From NCBI GenBank assembly GCA_963829955.1, contig CAWHKS010000001.1, positions 62,001-126,000 of the forward strand: 64,000 nt of DNA, read 5' to 3'. Both the position numbers and the translations under genes were made by a program. This stretch comes from DASTFY01 sp963829955 (GTDB lineage: Bacteria; Actinomycetota; Acidimicrobiia; Acidimicrobiales; Ilumatobacteraceae). The notes below the pieces were generated by a model that saw nothing but the letters and a program-made list of their open reading frames with translations, did not search any database and was not told where the DNA came from. Positions 54,080 through 62,493 of this stretch are shown piece after piece (position 1 is the stretch's first letter; each line of letters starts with the position of its first letter).

Positions 54080-54744
54080 TCTCACAGGAGCCGGGCGCCG
54101 GCGACCCGGGCTCCGTCCCCGACGACCTCGGGGCTCACGACCTCGGGGAAGACCTCGGGGACGAGGGATCCCCGGCCGATGAGACCACCAGCCACCGCAG
54201 GGTCGGGCGGGCCGTGCGCGAGTGGATCCTCGTCATCGGCGGCGCGCTCATCGTGGCCCTGCTCATCCGCACGTTCCTGTTCCAGGCCTACGAGATCCCG
54301 TCGCCGTCGATGGTGGACACACTCAACGTCGGGGATCGGGTGCTGGTCAACAAGCTGTCGTACAAGCTGCACGACGTGCACCGCGGCGACGTCGTCGTGT
54401 TCAAGCGCCCGCCGGGCGAGCCTGACCCGCAGATCAAGGATCTGATCAAGCGGGTGGTCGGACTGCCGGGGGAGACGCTCGTGTTCCGGGACTGCCGGGT
54501 CTTCGTCGACGGCAAGGCGCTCGTCGAGCCGTACGTGCAGGACCAGTGCACCGACCCGCCGCAGGACACGGTCGATCCCGACGGCGACGGCAGCGTCACG
54601 GTGCCCGACGAGATGCTCTTCGTCATGGGCGACAACCGCGGCGGCAGCTTCGACAGCCGCTACTTCGGCCCGATCACCGAGAGCAGCGTCGTCGGTCGGG
54701 CCTTCGTGATCATGTGGCCGATCGGCGACTGGGCCTGGTTGTAG
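54076..54744 (+). CDS. lepB: Signal peptidase I
   Basis: Membrane-bound Ser-Lys protease that removes signal peptides. 222 aa: acidic N-terminal tail (about 1-45), one TM helix (EWILVIGGALIVALLIRTFLF), SPSMVDTL with the nucleophile Ser (about 78), DLIKRVVGLPGE with the general-base Lys (about 123), and GDNRGGSFDSRYFGPI (about 191-206). The start overlaps the upstream stop. Its stop codon abuts that of the convergent gene with no gap. Confidence 0.95.
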   Translation: MISQEPGAGDPGSVPDDLGAHDLGEDLGDEGSPADETTSHRRVGRAVREWILVIGGALIVALLIRTFLFQAYEIPSPSMVDTLNVGDRVLVNKLSYKLHDVHRGDVVVFKRPPGEPDPQIKDLIKRVVGLPGETLVFRDCRVFVDGKALVEPYVQDQCTDPPQDTVDPDGDGSVTVPDEMLFVMGDNRGGSFDSRYFGPITESSVVGRAFVIMWPIGDWAWL

Positions 54745-55725
54745 TCAGGCGGAATCGGGCTCGTCCTCGAGGTGGACCCTGATGATCTCGTCGAATGACG
54801 TCTCAGCCCTGAAACCCAGCCGTTCGGCCCTGGAGGCGTCCAAGGCCTTCGGCCAGGCCTCGATGATCCGCATGATCGCCGGATCCGGCTCGTGGCGGAT
54901 CAACCTCACGGCGTGATGCCCCGCGGCTCGGCGCAACGCCTCGATCTGCTCTTCGACCGTCGCGCTCAGTCCGGGCATGGACAGGGTTCGACGAGGGCCG
55001 ATCAAGTCGGATCCGATCGTCGCCGCCCGCAGACAGAACCCGACCGCGGACCTCGGTGAGGCGTGCCAGTGCCGAACCGTCTCGGGCACGGGCAGGATTG
55101 CTTCCTGACCGGCGAGCGGCTCACGCAGAATGGCGGAGAAGAACCCCGACGCCGCCTGGTTCGGCTTCCCGGGCCGGATGCAGATCGTGGGCAGCCGGAT
55201 GCCGACGCCGTCCACGAAGCCCCGCCGGGTGTAGTCAGCGAGTAGCAGCTCGCTGATCGCCTTCTGGGTGCCATAGCTGGTCAACGGCATGGGAGCGAAG
55301 TCCTCCGGCGTCACCTCGGGCAGCGGCGCTCCGAAGACCGCGATCGAGGAGGAGAACACCAGTCGGGGGCAGTACCCATCCGTCGTGTGCGCCGCCCGGA
55401 TCGACTCGAGCAACGCGCGGGTGCCGTCGAGGTTGACCCGGTAGCCGAGATCGAAGTCGGTCTCGGCCTCACCCGAGACCACCGCGGCCAGATGAAAGAT
55501 GACGTCCGGCCGGCCGGCGACGAGGGTGTCGGTTGCGCCTGGCACGGACAGATCGAGCGAGCGGGTCACCCACGTTCCACCCCAGTCCGCCGGTGGATCC
55601 GGTTCGACGAGGTCGACCAGGCTGAGGTGACCGATCTCCCGTCCACCTAGGCGACCGTCGCCGGCCAGCCGGGCAACGAGCCTCTGGCCGATCATCCCGG
55701 CCGCGCCGACCACAGCTACCCGCAC
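54745..55725 (-). CDS. NAD-dependent epimerase/dehydrogenase, DenD-like
   Basis: 326-aa extended SDR. VRVAVVGAAGMIGQRL (1-16) is the NAD Gly motif, FHLAAVVSGEAETDFD follows, FSSSIAVFG (about 128-136) carries the active-site Ser, and SYGTQKAISE gives the Tyr-x-x-x-Lys pair (about 152-156). The overall pattern fits D-erythronate dehydrogenase (DenD) relatives. No denA/lgnE partners are adjacent, so the substrate is uncertain. The GTG at 55723-55725 is chosen from the fold start. Confidence 0.84.
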   Translation of the reverse strand: MRVAVVGAAGMIGQRLVARLAGDGRLGGREIGHLSLVDLVEPDPPADWGGTWVTRSLDLSVPGATDTLVAGRPDVIFHLAAVVSGEAETDFDLGYRVNLDGTRALLESIRAAHTTDGYCPRLVFSSSIAVFGAPLPEVTPEDFAPMPLTSYGTQKAISELLLADYTRRGFVDGVGIRLPTICIRPGKPNQAASGFFSAILREPLAGQEAILPVPETVRHWHASPRSAVGFCLRAATIGSDLIGPRRTLSMPGLSATVEEQIEALRRAAGHHAVRLIRHEPDPAIMRIIEAWPKALDASRAERLGFRAETSFDEIIRVHLEDEPDSA

Positions 55726-55736
55726 GATGTCCGACC

Positions 55737-55742
55737 TACGCT
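55737..55742 (+). promoter_or_regulatory. -10 box TACGCT, leaderless start at GTG 55749
   Basis: TACGCT ends 6 nt before the GTG of the NTF2-like gene, in the 23-bp gap from the divergent DenD-like gene. Confidence 0.45.
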
Positions 55743-55748
55743 GCCGAC

Positions 55749-56138
55749 GTGAGCATCGAGTCCGACAAGGGTGCAACATTGCCTTCCACGCCGGCGGCGA
55801 TCAACGCTGCCTTCGCCGCTGGCTACAACTCGCGTGACGTGGATGCGCTCTTGGCGCTCTACGAGTCCGACGCCGTCGTGACCAACCCCGACGGCTCGAT
55901 CGCGACCGGGACCGACGCCATCCGCGTTCACCTCGGCCACCTCGTGGAGCTCGGCGGCTCCATGACGTCGCTGAACCGGTACGCCATCCCCGGCGGCGAT
56001 CTGGCGCTCGTCGGCGCGGACTGGGAGATCGTCTTCACCGATGGGCGCGAGCCGATCGCCGGCCGTAGCGCCGAGGTCGTGCGGCGACAGCCGGATGGCT
56101 CTTGGCGCTACGTGCTCGACCATCCGGGGGCAGGCTGA
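55749..56138 (+). CDS. NTF2/SnoaL-like (DUF4440-type) protein
   Basis: 129-aa alpha+beta cone-fold protein: INAAFAAGYNSRDVDALLALYESDAVVTNPDGSIATGTDAIRVHL (about 19-63) and a C-terminal EVVRRQPDGSWRYVLDHP. These folds serve as small enzymes or ligand binders; no catalytic residues can be assigned. It is a single gene between two opposite-strand genes. Confidence 0.8.
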   Translation: MSIESDKGATLPSTPAAINAAFAAGYNSRDVDALLALYESDAVVTNPDGSIATGTDAIRVHLGHLVELGGSMTSLNRYAIPGGDLALVGADWEIVFTDGREPIAGRSAEVVRRQPDGSWRYVLDHPGAG

Positions 56139-56148
56139 CGCCGTCGGG

Positions 56149-56862
56149 CTACAGGTCGCGGAGCGCGGCGTGGAGGCGGTCGACCCAGTCGCTGAAGACG
56201 CCGTCCATGCCCAGCGCCAGCGTGGCCCTGAGCAGGTGCTCGTGCTGCAGGTCCCAGGCCAGGCAGGCTCGGTCGAAACGGTGGAAGAGCGCCACCAGGC
56301 CACCGTTCCAGTCGGTGTGGTGGAGGTTGACCGCATCGATCCTCTCCTCACGGAGGGTGGCCGCCCGACGCTCGGGGCCCTCCTTCATCCGCTCCAATCG
56401 GGTCGAGTTCACCAGCTTCACGTCCGGGTCGAGGGGCCGGAGGGCGACCAGCGAGGCCACGTCGGGGCGGCAGAGCCACAAGCGGGGTGCCAACTCCGGG
56501 CACTCGGCCTGCACCGTGCGGATCACGACCGGGCCGGCGGCAGGGTCGCAGATGTCGATCGCGAGGTGAACGCCCTCCTCGCACAGCGGAATGACCTCGC
56601 TCAGCGTCGGTATGTAGGGCGGGAGGTCGGCCTTGGCCACCGAGGCGATCGGACGCTGGCGAGCCCGCCGGCGGACGACACCGTCGTGGTCGAGGACGGG
56701 CACGCCGTCGGCGGTGAGCCATACGTCCGTCTCCAGGCCCGTGGCCCCCAACCGCAGGGCCAGCGAGAACGCCTCCAGCGTGTTGTCCGGAGCGTGCGCC
56801 TTGGCCCCCCGGTGGGCGAAGCCGATCGGGGGATCGATGAGCGACGGGTAGCGGGCGGCCAC
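56149..56862 (-). CDS. Glycerophosphodiester phosphodiesterase-family protein
   Basis: 237-aa GDPD-type TIM barrel. FAHRGAKAHAPDNTLEAFSLAL (about 15-36) carries the catalytic His, Arg and Glu; GLETDVWLTADGVPVLDHD (about 42-60) carries the metal-binding Glu-x-Asp and second His. It would hydrolyse glycerophosphodiesters to glycerol-3-phosphate and an alcohol. No signal peptide, so likely cytoplasmic. GTG start; opposite orientation to the tat genes, which begin 80 bp away. Confidence 0.87.
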   Translation of the reverse strand: MAARYPSLIDPPIGFAHRGAKAHAPDNTLEAFSLALRLGATGLETDVWLTADGVPVLDHDGVVRRRARQRPIASVAKADLPPYIPTLSEVIPLCEEGVHLAIDICDPAAGPVVIRTVQAECPELAPRLWLCRPDVASLVALRPLDPDVKLVNSTRLERMKEGPERRAATLREERIDAVNLHHTDWNGGLVALFHRFDRACLAWDLQHEHLLRATLALGMDGVFSDWVDRLHAALRDL

Positions 56863-56929
56863 CGCGGCATCATCCCATCTCGCGGGCGGTGCCGGTCGGG
56901 CTCGACCGTCCAGTCGGGGAGCGGTTCCG

Positions 56930-56935
56930 TAGACT
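56930..56935 (+). promoter_or_regulatory. -10 box TAGACT, leaderless start at GTG 56943
   Basis: TAGACT ends 7 nt before the GTG of the tatA/B gene. Confidence 0.5.
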
Positions 56936-56942
56936 CCGCGAC

Positions 56943-57552
56943 GTGCTCGCCATCCTCAACAGCCTGGGTGCCGGCGAGGCCATCGCCATCCTGGTGATCG
57001 CGTTGATCGTGCTCGGGCCCGAGAAGCTGCCGGATGCCATCAGGAAGTTCGGCAACATCTACGGCGAACTACGGCGGATGAGCCACGGCTTCCAGAGCGA
57101 GCTGCGGGACGCCTTCGACGAGCCGCTGCGGGAGCTGCGGGGGACGGCCCAGATGATGCAGGACGCCGTCAACGAGCCGGTGAAGTCGGTGAAGTCCGCG
57201 ATGACGGCGCCCGTGGTCGGCGGCGGCAAGCCGGCCGAGACGACGAAGAACGGCCCTGCCGAAGAGACCCAGACTCCCGTCGAGGAGACCCAGGCGCCGG
57301 TCGAGGACGAGGCACCCGTCGAGGAGACCCAGGCACCCATCGACGAGGACGAGGGCCAGCCGGTGCTCGCCCAGGCCGGCCTGATGGTGTCGGAGCCGGA
57401 GCTCGCGGTCGTGGCCGGCAACGGCGCTGCCGACGGCGAGCGGCGACGTCGCGGCCGGCGAAGGCGACGACGAGCCGTCTGCCCCTGACAGTGCGGCCGG
57501 TGCCGACGGTGCCGACGATGGCGATCTGGTCGACGGGCACCGGGACGACTGA
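56943..57552 (+). CDS. tatB: Twin-arginine translocase TatA/TatB subunit, C-terminus frameshifted near 57440
   Basis: A single N-terminal TM helix (GEAIAILVIALIVLGPEKLPDA, about 10-31) with the hinge GPEKLP, an amphipathic helix and a long acidic tail with repeated EETQ(A/T)PVE units. In the first frame the tail turns abruptly into Arg-rich sequence ending at 57488. In the +1 frame it stays acidic (DVAAGEGDDEPSAPDSAAG) and ends at 57550-57552, overlapping the tatC start (TGATG). That argues for one extra base near 57430-57445. TatA versus TatB cannot be settled by eye. Confidence 0.85.
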
Positions 57553-58367
57553 TGCGGTTGCGCCGCAAGGGGCGGGAGCGGAAGGTCCCGCTCGCCGTCA
57601 AGAACGACAACATGAGCCTCACGCAGCACTTGGCCGAGCTGCGGATGCGGCTCATCCGCTGCCTGCTGGCGGTGATCCTGTTCGGCGTCCTGGTGTTCGT
57701 GCTCTACGACCCGTGGATCCAGGACTTCCTGTTCCAGCCCTACACGGACGTGTGCGAGGCCAACCCGGACTTCGGCTGCAACGGCGAGCCGGTGCTCATC
57801 ACCCCGCTCGGCGGCTTCAACACCCGCATGAAGGTGGCGGGCTGGGGTGGCTTCATCCTCGCCCTACCGATCGTGCTCTGGCAGGTCTGGCGGTTCATCG
57901 TGCCCGGGCTGGAGGCGAAGGAGAAGCGCTACGCCCGACCGTTCATCCTGGCCACCGTGCTGCTCTTCCTGCTCGGCGCCGGCCTCGCGTACCTCACGCT
58001 GTCGAAGGCGCTCCAGTGGCTCATCTCCTACGCCGGCCAGGCCACCGCGGCGTTCACCCCGGAGAGCTACGTGAGCCTCGTCGGCTTGATGATGGCGGCC
58101 TTCGGCGTCGGCTTCCTGTTGCCCGTCCTGCTCGTGTTCCTGGAGCTCATGGGCATCATCGACTACAAGCGGCTGTCCGGTGCCCGGCGGTACGCGATCG
58201 TGATCATCGTCGTCGTCTCCGCGGTGATCACGCCGAGCGGCGATCCCATCAGCATGATCGCCCTCGCCATCCCGATCTACGTGTTCTTCGAGATCGCGAT
58301 CGTCATCGGCTGGCTCGTCAGCCGCCGCCGGGCGAAGGCGGCCAACCCGGCCGTCGGCACCGCCTGA
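57552..58367 (+). CDS. tatC: Sec-independent translocase TatC
   Basis: Six-TM receptor that recognises twin-arginine signals. 271 aa: SLTQHLAELRMRLIRCLLAV (about 18-37) with the conserved Glu, F(N)TRMKVAGWGGFILALPIVLWQVWRFIVPGLEAKEKR (about 75-112), and four later helices. The start overlaps the tatA/B stop. It should serve export of folded cofactor proteins such as the molybdopterin enzyme. Confidence 0.95.
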   Translation: MRLRRKGRERKVPLAVKNDNMSLTQHLAELRMRLIRCLLAVILFGVLVFVLYDPWIQDFLFQPYTDVCEANPDFGCNGEPVLITPLGGFNTRMKVAGWGGFILALPIVLWQVWRFIVPGLEAKEKRYARPFILATVLLFLLGAGLAYLTLSKALQWLISYAGQATAAFTPESYVSLVGLMMAAFGVGFLLPVLLVFLELMGIIDYKRLSGARRYAIVIIVVVSAVITPSGDPISMIALAIPIYVFFEIAIVIGWLVSRRRAKAANPAVGTA

Positions 58368-58412
58368 GCGCCTGATCACCGCCTGACCACCGCCGCACGG
58401 CACACTGGTGGC

Positions 58413-61055
58413 GTGCGCCGTGATCGGGCCGCGCTCTTGGCCCGCTACGACTTCCCCCTCGACCCCTTCCAGCTGCAGGCGATCGACGCCCTGGACGGCG
58501 GTCAGTCCGTGCTCGTCGCCGCGCCTACCGGGTCCGGCAAGACGGTGGTGGCCGAGTACGCGGTGGCGGTGGCGCTCCGCGAGGGCCAGCGCGCCTTCTA
58601 CACCGCGCCCATCAAGGCGCTCTCCAACCAGAAGTTCCACGACCTGCGGGCCATCCACGGAGCCGAGCGTGTCGGGCTCCTGACGGGCGACAACGCCATC
58701 AACGGCGACGCCCCGATCGTCGTGATGACGACCGAGGTCCTCCGCAACATGATCTACGGGCACTCGCTCGCCCTCGTCGGGCTGGGCGTCGTCGTCCTCG
58801 ACGAGGTGCACTTCCTGCAGGACACCTACCGCGGCCCGGTATGGGAGGAGGTGATCATCCATCTACCCACGCCGGTGCGCCTGGTGTGCCTGTCGGCCAC
58901 CGTCTCCAACGCCGAGGAGCTGGCGGCGTGGATCACCACGGTCCGGGGACCGACGACGGCCGTCATCGAGGAGCGGCGCCCGGTCAGCCTCGAGAACCTG
59001 TTCATGATCGGGGATCGCACGTCGGAGCGGCTCCACGTGCTGCCGACGCTGGTCGACGGGCGGCCCAACCCGGAGGCCCACCGCCTCGACAGCGAGGCGG
59101 TCCGTGGCTTTCGGGGCCCGCGGCGCAGGGGCGCCCGCCGCAAGCTGTACACCCCGTCGCGCTTGGAGGTGCTGGACCGGCTGGAGGAGGCGTCGATGCT
59201 CCCCGCCATCAACTTCCTGTTCAGCCGCAACGGCTGCGAGGAGGCGGCCCGCTCGCTGACCGCCGCCGGCGTCCGACTCACGACGGGAACCGAACGTGAC
59301 CGCATCCGCGAGATCGTCGACGGTCACGTCGGCGCGCTCGACGACCGCGACCTCGCCGTGCTCGGGTACGGGCAGTTCCTGGCCGGCCTGGAGGCCGGCG
59401 TCGCCGCGCACCACGCCGGCATGGTGCCGCCGTTCAAGGAGGCGGTGGAGGCGTGCTTCGTCGAAGGCCTCGTCAAGATCGTGTTCGCCACCGAGACCCT
59501 GGCCGTCGGCATCAACATGCCCGCCCGGACCGTCGTCATCGAGAAGCTGAGCAAGTTCACGGGCGACCACCACGAGTTCCTCACGCCCGGCGACTACACC
59601 CAGCTGACGGGACGGGCCGGGCGGCGCGGCATCGACGAGCGCGGGTACGCGGTGGTGCTGTGGAGCCCGTTCGTGCCCTTCGACCAGGTGTCGGCGCTGG
59701 CCTCGAGCCGCTCGTACCAGCTCAGCTCGGCGTTCCGGCCGACGTACAACATGACCGCCAACCTGGTCCGCAGCTACAGCAGGGACGAGGCCCACCACCT
59801 CCTCAACCTCTCGTTCGCGCAGTACCAGGCCGACCGTCACGTCGTGCGCATGGAGGCGCGGCTGGAGCGCCGCGAAGCCCACCTCGTCGAGCTGCGGGAG
59901 CTGGCCCGCAGCCCGTACGGCGATCTGGACGAGTACCGCCGCTTGAAGGAGGGCACGCTGCGCCCGCCCCGGAACGAGGACGCCATCGACATCGCGCTGA
60001 TGCGCCTGCGGCCAGGCGACATCATCTATGTCAACCGCGGCCGCCTCGTCGGCCGGGTGGCGGTGCTCAGCACCAGCCGCCGCAAGGGCGGTATGCGGGT
60101 GCAGGTCCTCACCACCGGCGGCGTGCCCGTGAACCTTTCCGCCCACGACTTCAGCGAGAGCCCTCGCCCGCTCGGGCACATCGAGCTGCCCACCCCCTAC
60201 ACGCCCAACCGCCATCAGTTCCAGCGTCAGGTGGCGCGGCTGCTGACGAAGGCGACGGTGCGGTCCGCTGGACCGTCACGCCGCGGCCGGCGACCTGCGG
60301 CCGGCGAGGACGAACCGAGCGAACCGCTGGCGGACCATCCCGTCGCCGCTGATCCGCGGCTGGCCGAACGGCTTCGCGCCGCCGGGCAGGCCGACCGGGC
60401 CGCCCGGGAGGTCGACGACCTCCGCACCCGCATCCAGGGTCGCAGCCAATCGGTGTCGCATCGCTTCGACCGGGTGCTTCGGATCCTCGAGACGTGGGGC
60501 TACGTCGACGGTTGGGCCCTGACCGACGGCGGGCGCCGCCTGGCCGGCTTCTTCCACGAGTGCGATCTGCTCGTCGTCGAGTGCCTCCGCCAAGGTCTGC
60601 TCGACGGTCTCGAACCGGCCGAGCTGGCCGGGCTGGCCTCGGTGTTCTGCTACGAGCACCGCAGCCCCGAGCCGCCACCGGCGCCGTGGTTCCCGTCCCG
60701 TGACGTGCGGAAGCGATGGGAGGCCATCGAGTCCCTGGCCGGAGAGCTGCGCCAGGCCGAGGAGGAGGCCGGCGTGCCCGCGACCCGGTCGCCCGATCCG
60801 ACGTTCGCCTCCATCGCCCACGCCTGGGCGTCCGGGCAGTCCTTTGCCAGCGTCGTGGAGGACGAGGAGCTGTCGGGCGGCGACTTCGTGCGCACGGTCA
60901 AGCAGCTCATCGACCTGCTGCGCCAGCTCGCCCTCCTGGCCCCGGACGAGGGCACCCGGCAGGCGGCACGTGAAGCATCCGACCACCTCTTCAGAGGCGT
61001 GGTCGCGGCGTCGACGGCGTTGAACGAGACGCTCGACGAAGCCGACGCCTCGTGA
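58413..61055 (+). CDS. helY: SKI2/Mtr4-like DEVH RNA helicase
   Basis: 880 aa. Q-motif/helicase region FQLQAIDALDGGQSVLVAAPTGSGKTVVAEY (Walker A about 38-45), APIKALSNQKF (Ia), DEVH in VVVLDEVHFLQD (about 129-140), SAT in CLSATVSNAEE, C-terminal motifs VFATETLAVGINMPARTVV and QLTGRAGRRGIDERG (about 396-410). Accessory beta-barrel and C-terminal helical (DSHCT-like) domains follow. The position after tatC matches Mycobacterium helY. GTG start; CACACT 6 nt upstream is a weak -10 candidate. Confidence 0.94.
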   Translation: MRRDRAALLARYDFPLDPFQLQAIDALDGGQSVLVAAPTGSGKTVVAEYAVAVALREGQRAFYTAPIKALSNQKFHDLRAIHGAERVGLLTGDNAINGDAPIVVMTTEVLRNMIYGHSLALVGLGVVVLDEVHFLQDTYRGPVWEEVIIHLPTPVRLVCLSATVSNAEELAAWITTVRGPTTAVIEERRPVSLENLFMIGDRTSERLHVLPTLVDGRPNPEAHRLDSEAVRGFRGPRRRGARRKLYTPSRLEVLDRLEEASMLPAINFLFSRNGCEEAARSLTAAGVRLTTGTERDRIREIVDGHVGALDDRDLAVLGYGQFLAGLEAGVAAHHAGMVPPFKEAVEACFVEGLVKIVFATETLAVGINMPARTVVIEKLSKFTGDHHEFLTPGDYTQLTGRAGRRGIDERGYAVVLWSPFVPFDQVSALASSRSYQLSSAFRPTYNMTANLVRSYSRDEAHHLLNLSFAQYQADRHVVRMEARLERREAHLVELRELARSPYGDLDEYRRLKEGTLRPPRNEDAIDIALMRLRPGDIIYVNRGRLVGRVAVLSTSRRKGGMRVQVLTTGGVPVNLSAHDFSESPRPLGHIELPTPYTPNRHQFQRQVARLLTKATVRSAGPSRRGRRPAAGEDEPSEPLADHPVAADPRLAERLRAAGQADRAAREVDDLRTRIQGRSQSVSHRFDRVLRILETWGYVDGWALTDGGRRLAGFFHECDLLVVECLRQGLLDGLEPAELAGLASVFCYEHRSPEPPPAPWFPSRDVRKRWEAIESLAGELRQAEEEAGVPATRSPDPTFASIAHAWASGQSFASVVEDEELSGGDFVRTVKQLIDLLRQLALLAPDEGTRQAAREASDHLFRGVVAASTALNETLDEADAS

Positions 61056-61085
61056 TCCTCGAGCTCTCGTGACCATCGAGCCCGG

Positions 61086-61697
61086 GTGACCATCGAGCGC
61101 GGCCAGGACTGGGGCCGGCGCGTCGACCGGCCGGACGGGCTCGTCGAAGTGGCGGACGACGCGGCGGCCGGCGCGCTCGTCACGGGCCTGCGGCGGGCCG
61201 GGCGGCCGCTTCCCCCGCTCGGCCTGCTGGCCGGCGATCTGCGGCAGACGCTGGGCCAGCCGGATGCGGTGACCGCGCTCGACCGGCAGGTGTCCGAATT
61301 CACCGTCGACCTCGGCGTGGTGACGGTGGCGGGGGAGGAGCACTGGTTCATCAGCCACGTCGTGGCCCGGCGCTCGTGGTGGCGGGGAGAGGTAGTGGCG
61401 GCGATGAACGCCGAGTTCGTCGGTGCCTGGGACGTGGCCCCCCGGGGCCACCCGAACGACGGCCGTCTCGATCTGGTGCGGGTGCAGGACCTGAGCGTCA
61501 GCGACCGATGGAAGGCGTGGCGCCGGCTCCCGAGCGGCAGCTACCTTCCCCACCCCGGCATCGAGGTCCGGACCGTGACGGAGCTCGACCTCGACCTGCC
61601 CGAACCGCTCACCCTCCACATCGACGGGGTTGCCGCCGGGAGGGCCGACCGCCTGGTGCTGCGGGTCGAGCCCGACGCCCTGACCGTCTGCGTCTGA
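61086..61697 (+). CDS. Lone YegS/DAGK-like C-terminal domain protein
   Basis: 203 aa. VGAWDVAPRGHPNDGRLDLVRV (about 118-139) and PLTLHIDGVAAGRADRLVLRVEPDALTV (about 177-202) resemble the C-terminal beta domain of diacylglycerol/sphingosine kinase-like lipid kinases. The N-terminal catalytic domain (GGDGT motif) is missing, so it may be a binding domain or a remnant. GTG start 30 bp after helY. Low certainty for function. Confidence 0.6.
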   Translation: MTIERGQDWGRRVDRPDGLVEVADDAAAGALVTGLRRAGRPLPPLGLLAGDLRQTLGQPDAVTALDRQVSEFTVDLGVVTVAGEEHWFISHVVARRSWWRGEVVAAMNAEFVGAWDVAPRGHPNDGRLDLVRVQDLSVSDRWKAWRRLPSGSYLPHPGIEVRTVTELDLDLPEPLTLHIDGVAAGRADRLVLRVEPDALTVCV

Positions 61698-61852
61698 TCT
61701 CCGTCGGTGCCGTCCCCGTGCCGCCGCCTCGGCTGGCGATTCGACGTCGATTCGACGTTGTGCGCTTGTGAAGTCGGAGGAGGACGCGCCGTTGGTGGCG
61801 CGTTCTCCTCAGGCCTCCCGGTCGAGGGGTGGCCGAACTGGCCGCGGGGCCC

Positions 61853-62437
61853 CTACAGGGCGGCGGCGATGGCGGCCGCGTACGCCGCCGCTCCGGCCGG
61901 ACGCATGTGGTAGCCGTCGGCCGCCAACCAGTCACGGTGGCCCGCGCTCAGGGTGAACCAGTCGACGAAGGCCGCTCCGTTGCGAGCCGCACACCCGAGG
62001 AGCACCTGGTTGTTCGTGTCCTGCCAAGCCCGCGGGACGCGCAGGTTGACGATGATGACCCGCCGGTTGCCCGCCGCCTGCACGGCGTGGTCGCAGTGGT
62101 CCGGCCGCACGGTGCCGTTCGTGCCCAGGTGGAGCACCACGGTCCCCGGCAGGCCGCCCGTCTGCGACCGCCAGGTCATGATGCCCGGCGCCTCGTGGAA
62201 CTGCCGGCTCACGACGGCGTCCACCTGCATGCCGGGGATGGCCGCCTGCAGGGCCGGGGCGGCACCCAGCATGACCGAGTCACCGAGGCCGAGGACGCCC
62301 GGGCCGGGTGCCGGTCGCCCCGGGCCGAGGGCGGGCGGCGGGGCCGGAGGCGGGGGAGGTGGGCCGCAGGCGGCCACCGCGACGAGCAGGGCGATCAGGA
62401 CGGCCAGCGCGGCCACGCCGCGGCGCGGGACGGTCAC
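61853..62437 (-). CDS. SGNH-hydrolase lipoprotein
   Basis: Exported lipoprotein of 194 aa when started at GTG 62437: signal peptide VPRRGVAALAVLIALLVAVAAC with lipobox Cys at about 24, then a Pro-rich linker and an SGNH domain: VLGLGDSVMLGA (Ser about 54), VVLHLGTNGTV (Asn of block III) and LAADGYHMRPAG (Asp and His). The motifs resemble SGNH domains linked to OatA-type acyltransferases, so acting on cell-wall or glycan esters is possible. An ATG at 62473 would lengthen the signal n-region and is less likely. Confidence 0.8.
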   Translation of the reverse strand: MTVPRRGVAALAVLIALLVAVAACGPPPPPPAPPPALGPGRPAPGPGVLGLGDSVMLGAAPALQAAIPGMQVDAVVSRQFHEAPGIMTWRSQTGGLPGTVVLHLGTNGTVRPDHCDHAVQAAGNRRVIIVNLRVPRAWQDTNNQVLLGCAARNGAAFVDWFTLSAGHRDWLAADGYHMRPAGAAAYAAAIAAAL

Positions 62438-62493
62438 GGTCCTGGTGTAGACCAGCCCTGATCGCCGGGGCAAGCCGCGCGACGGGCGCCCTG

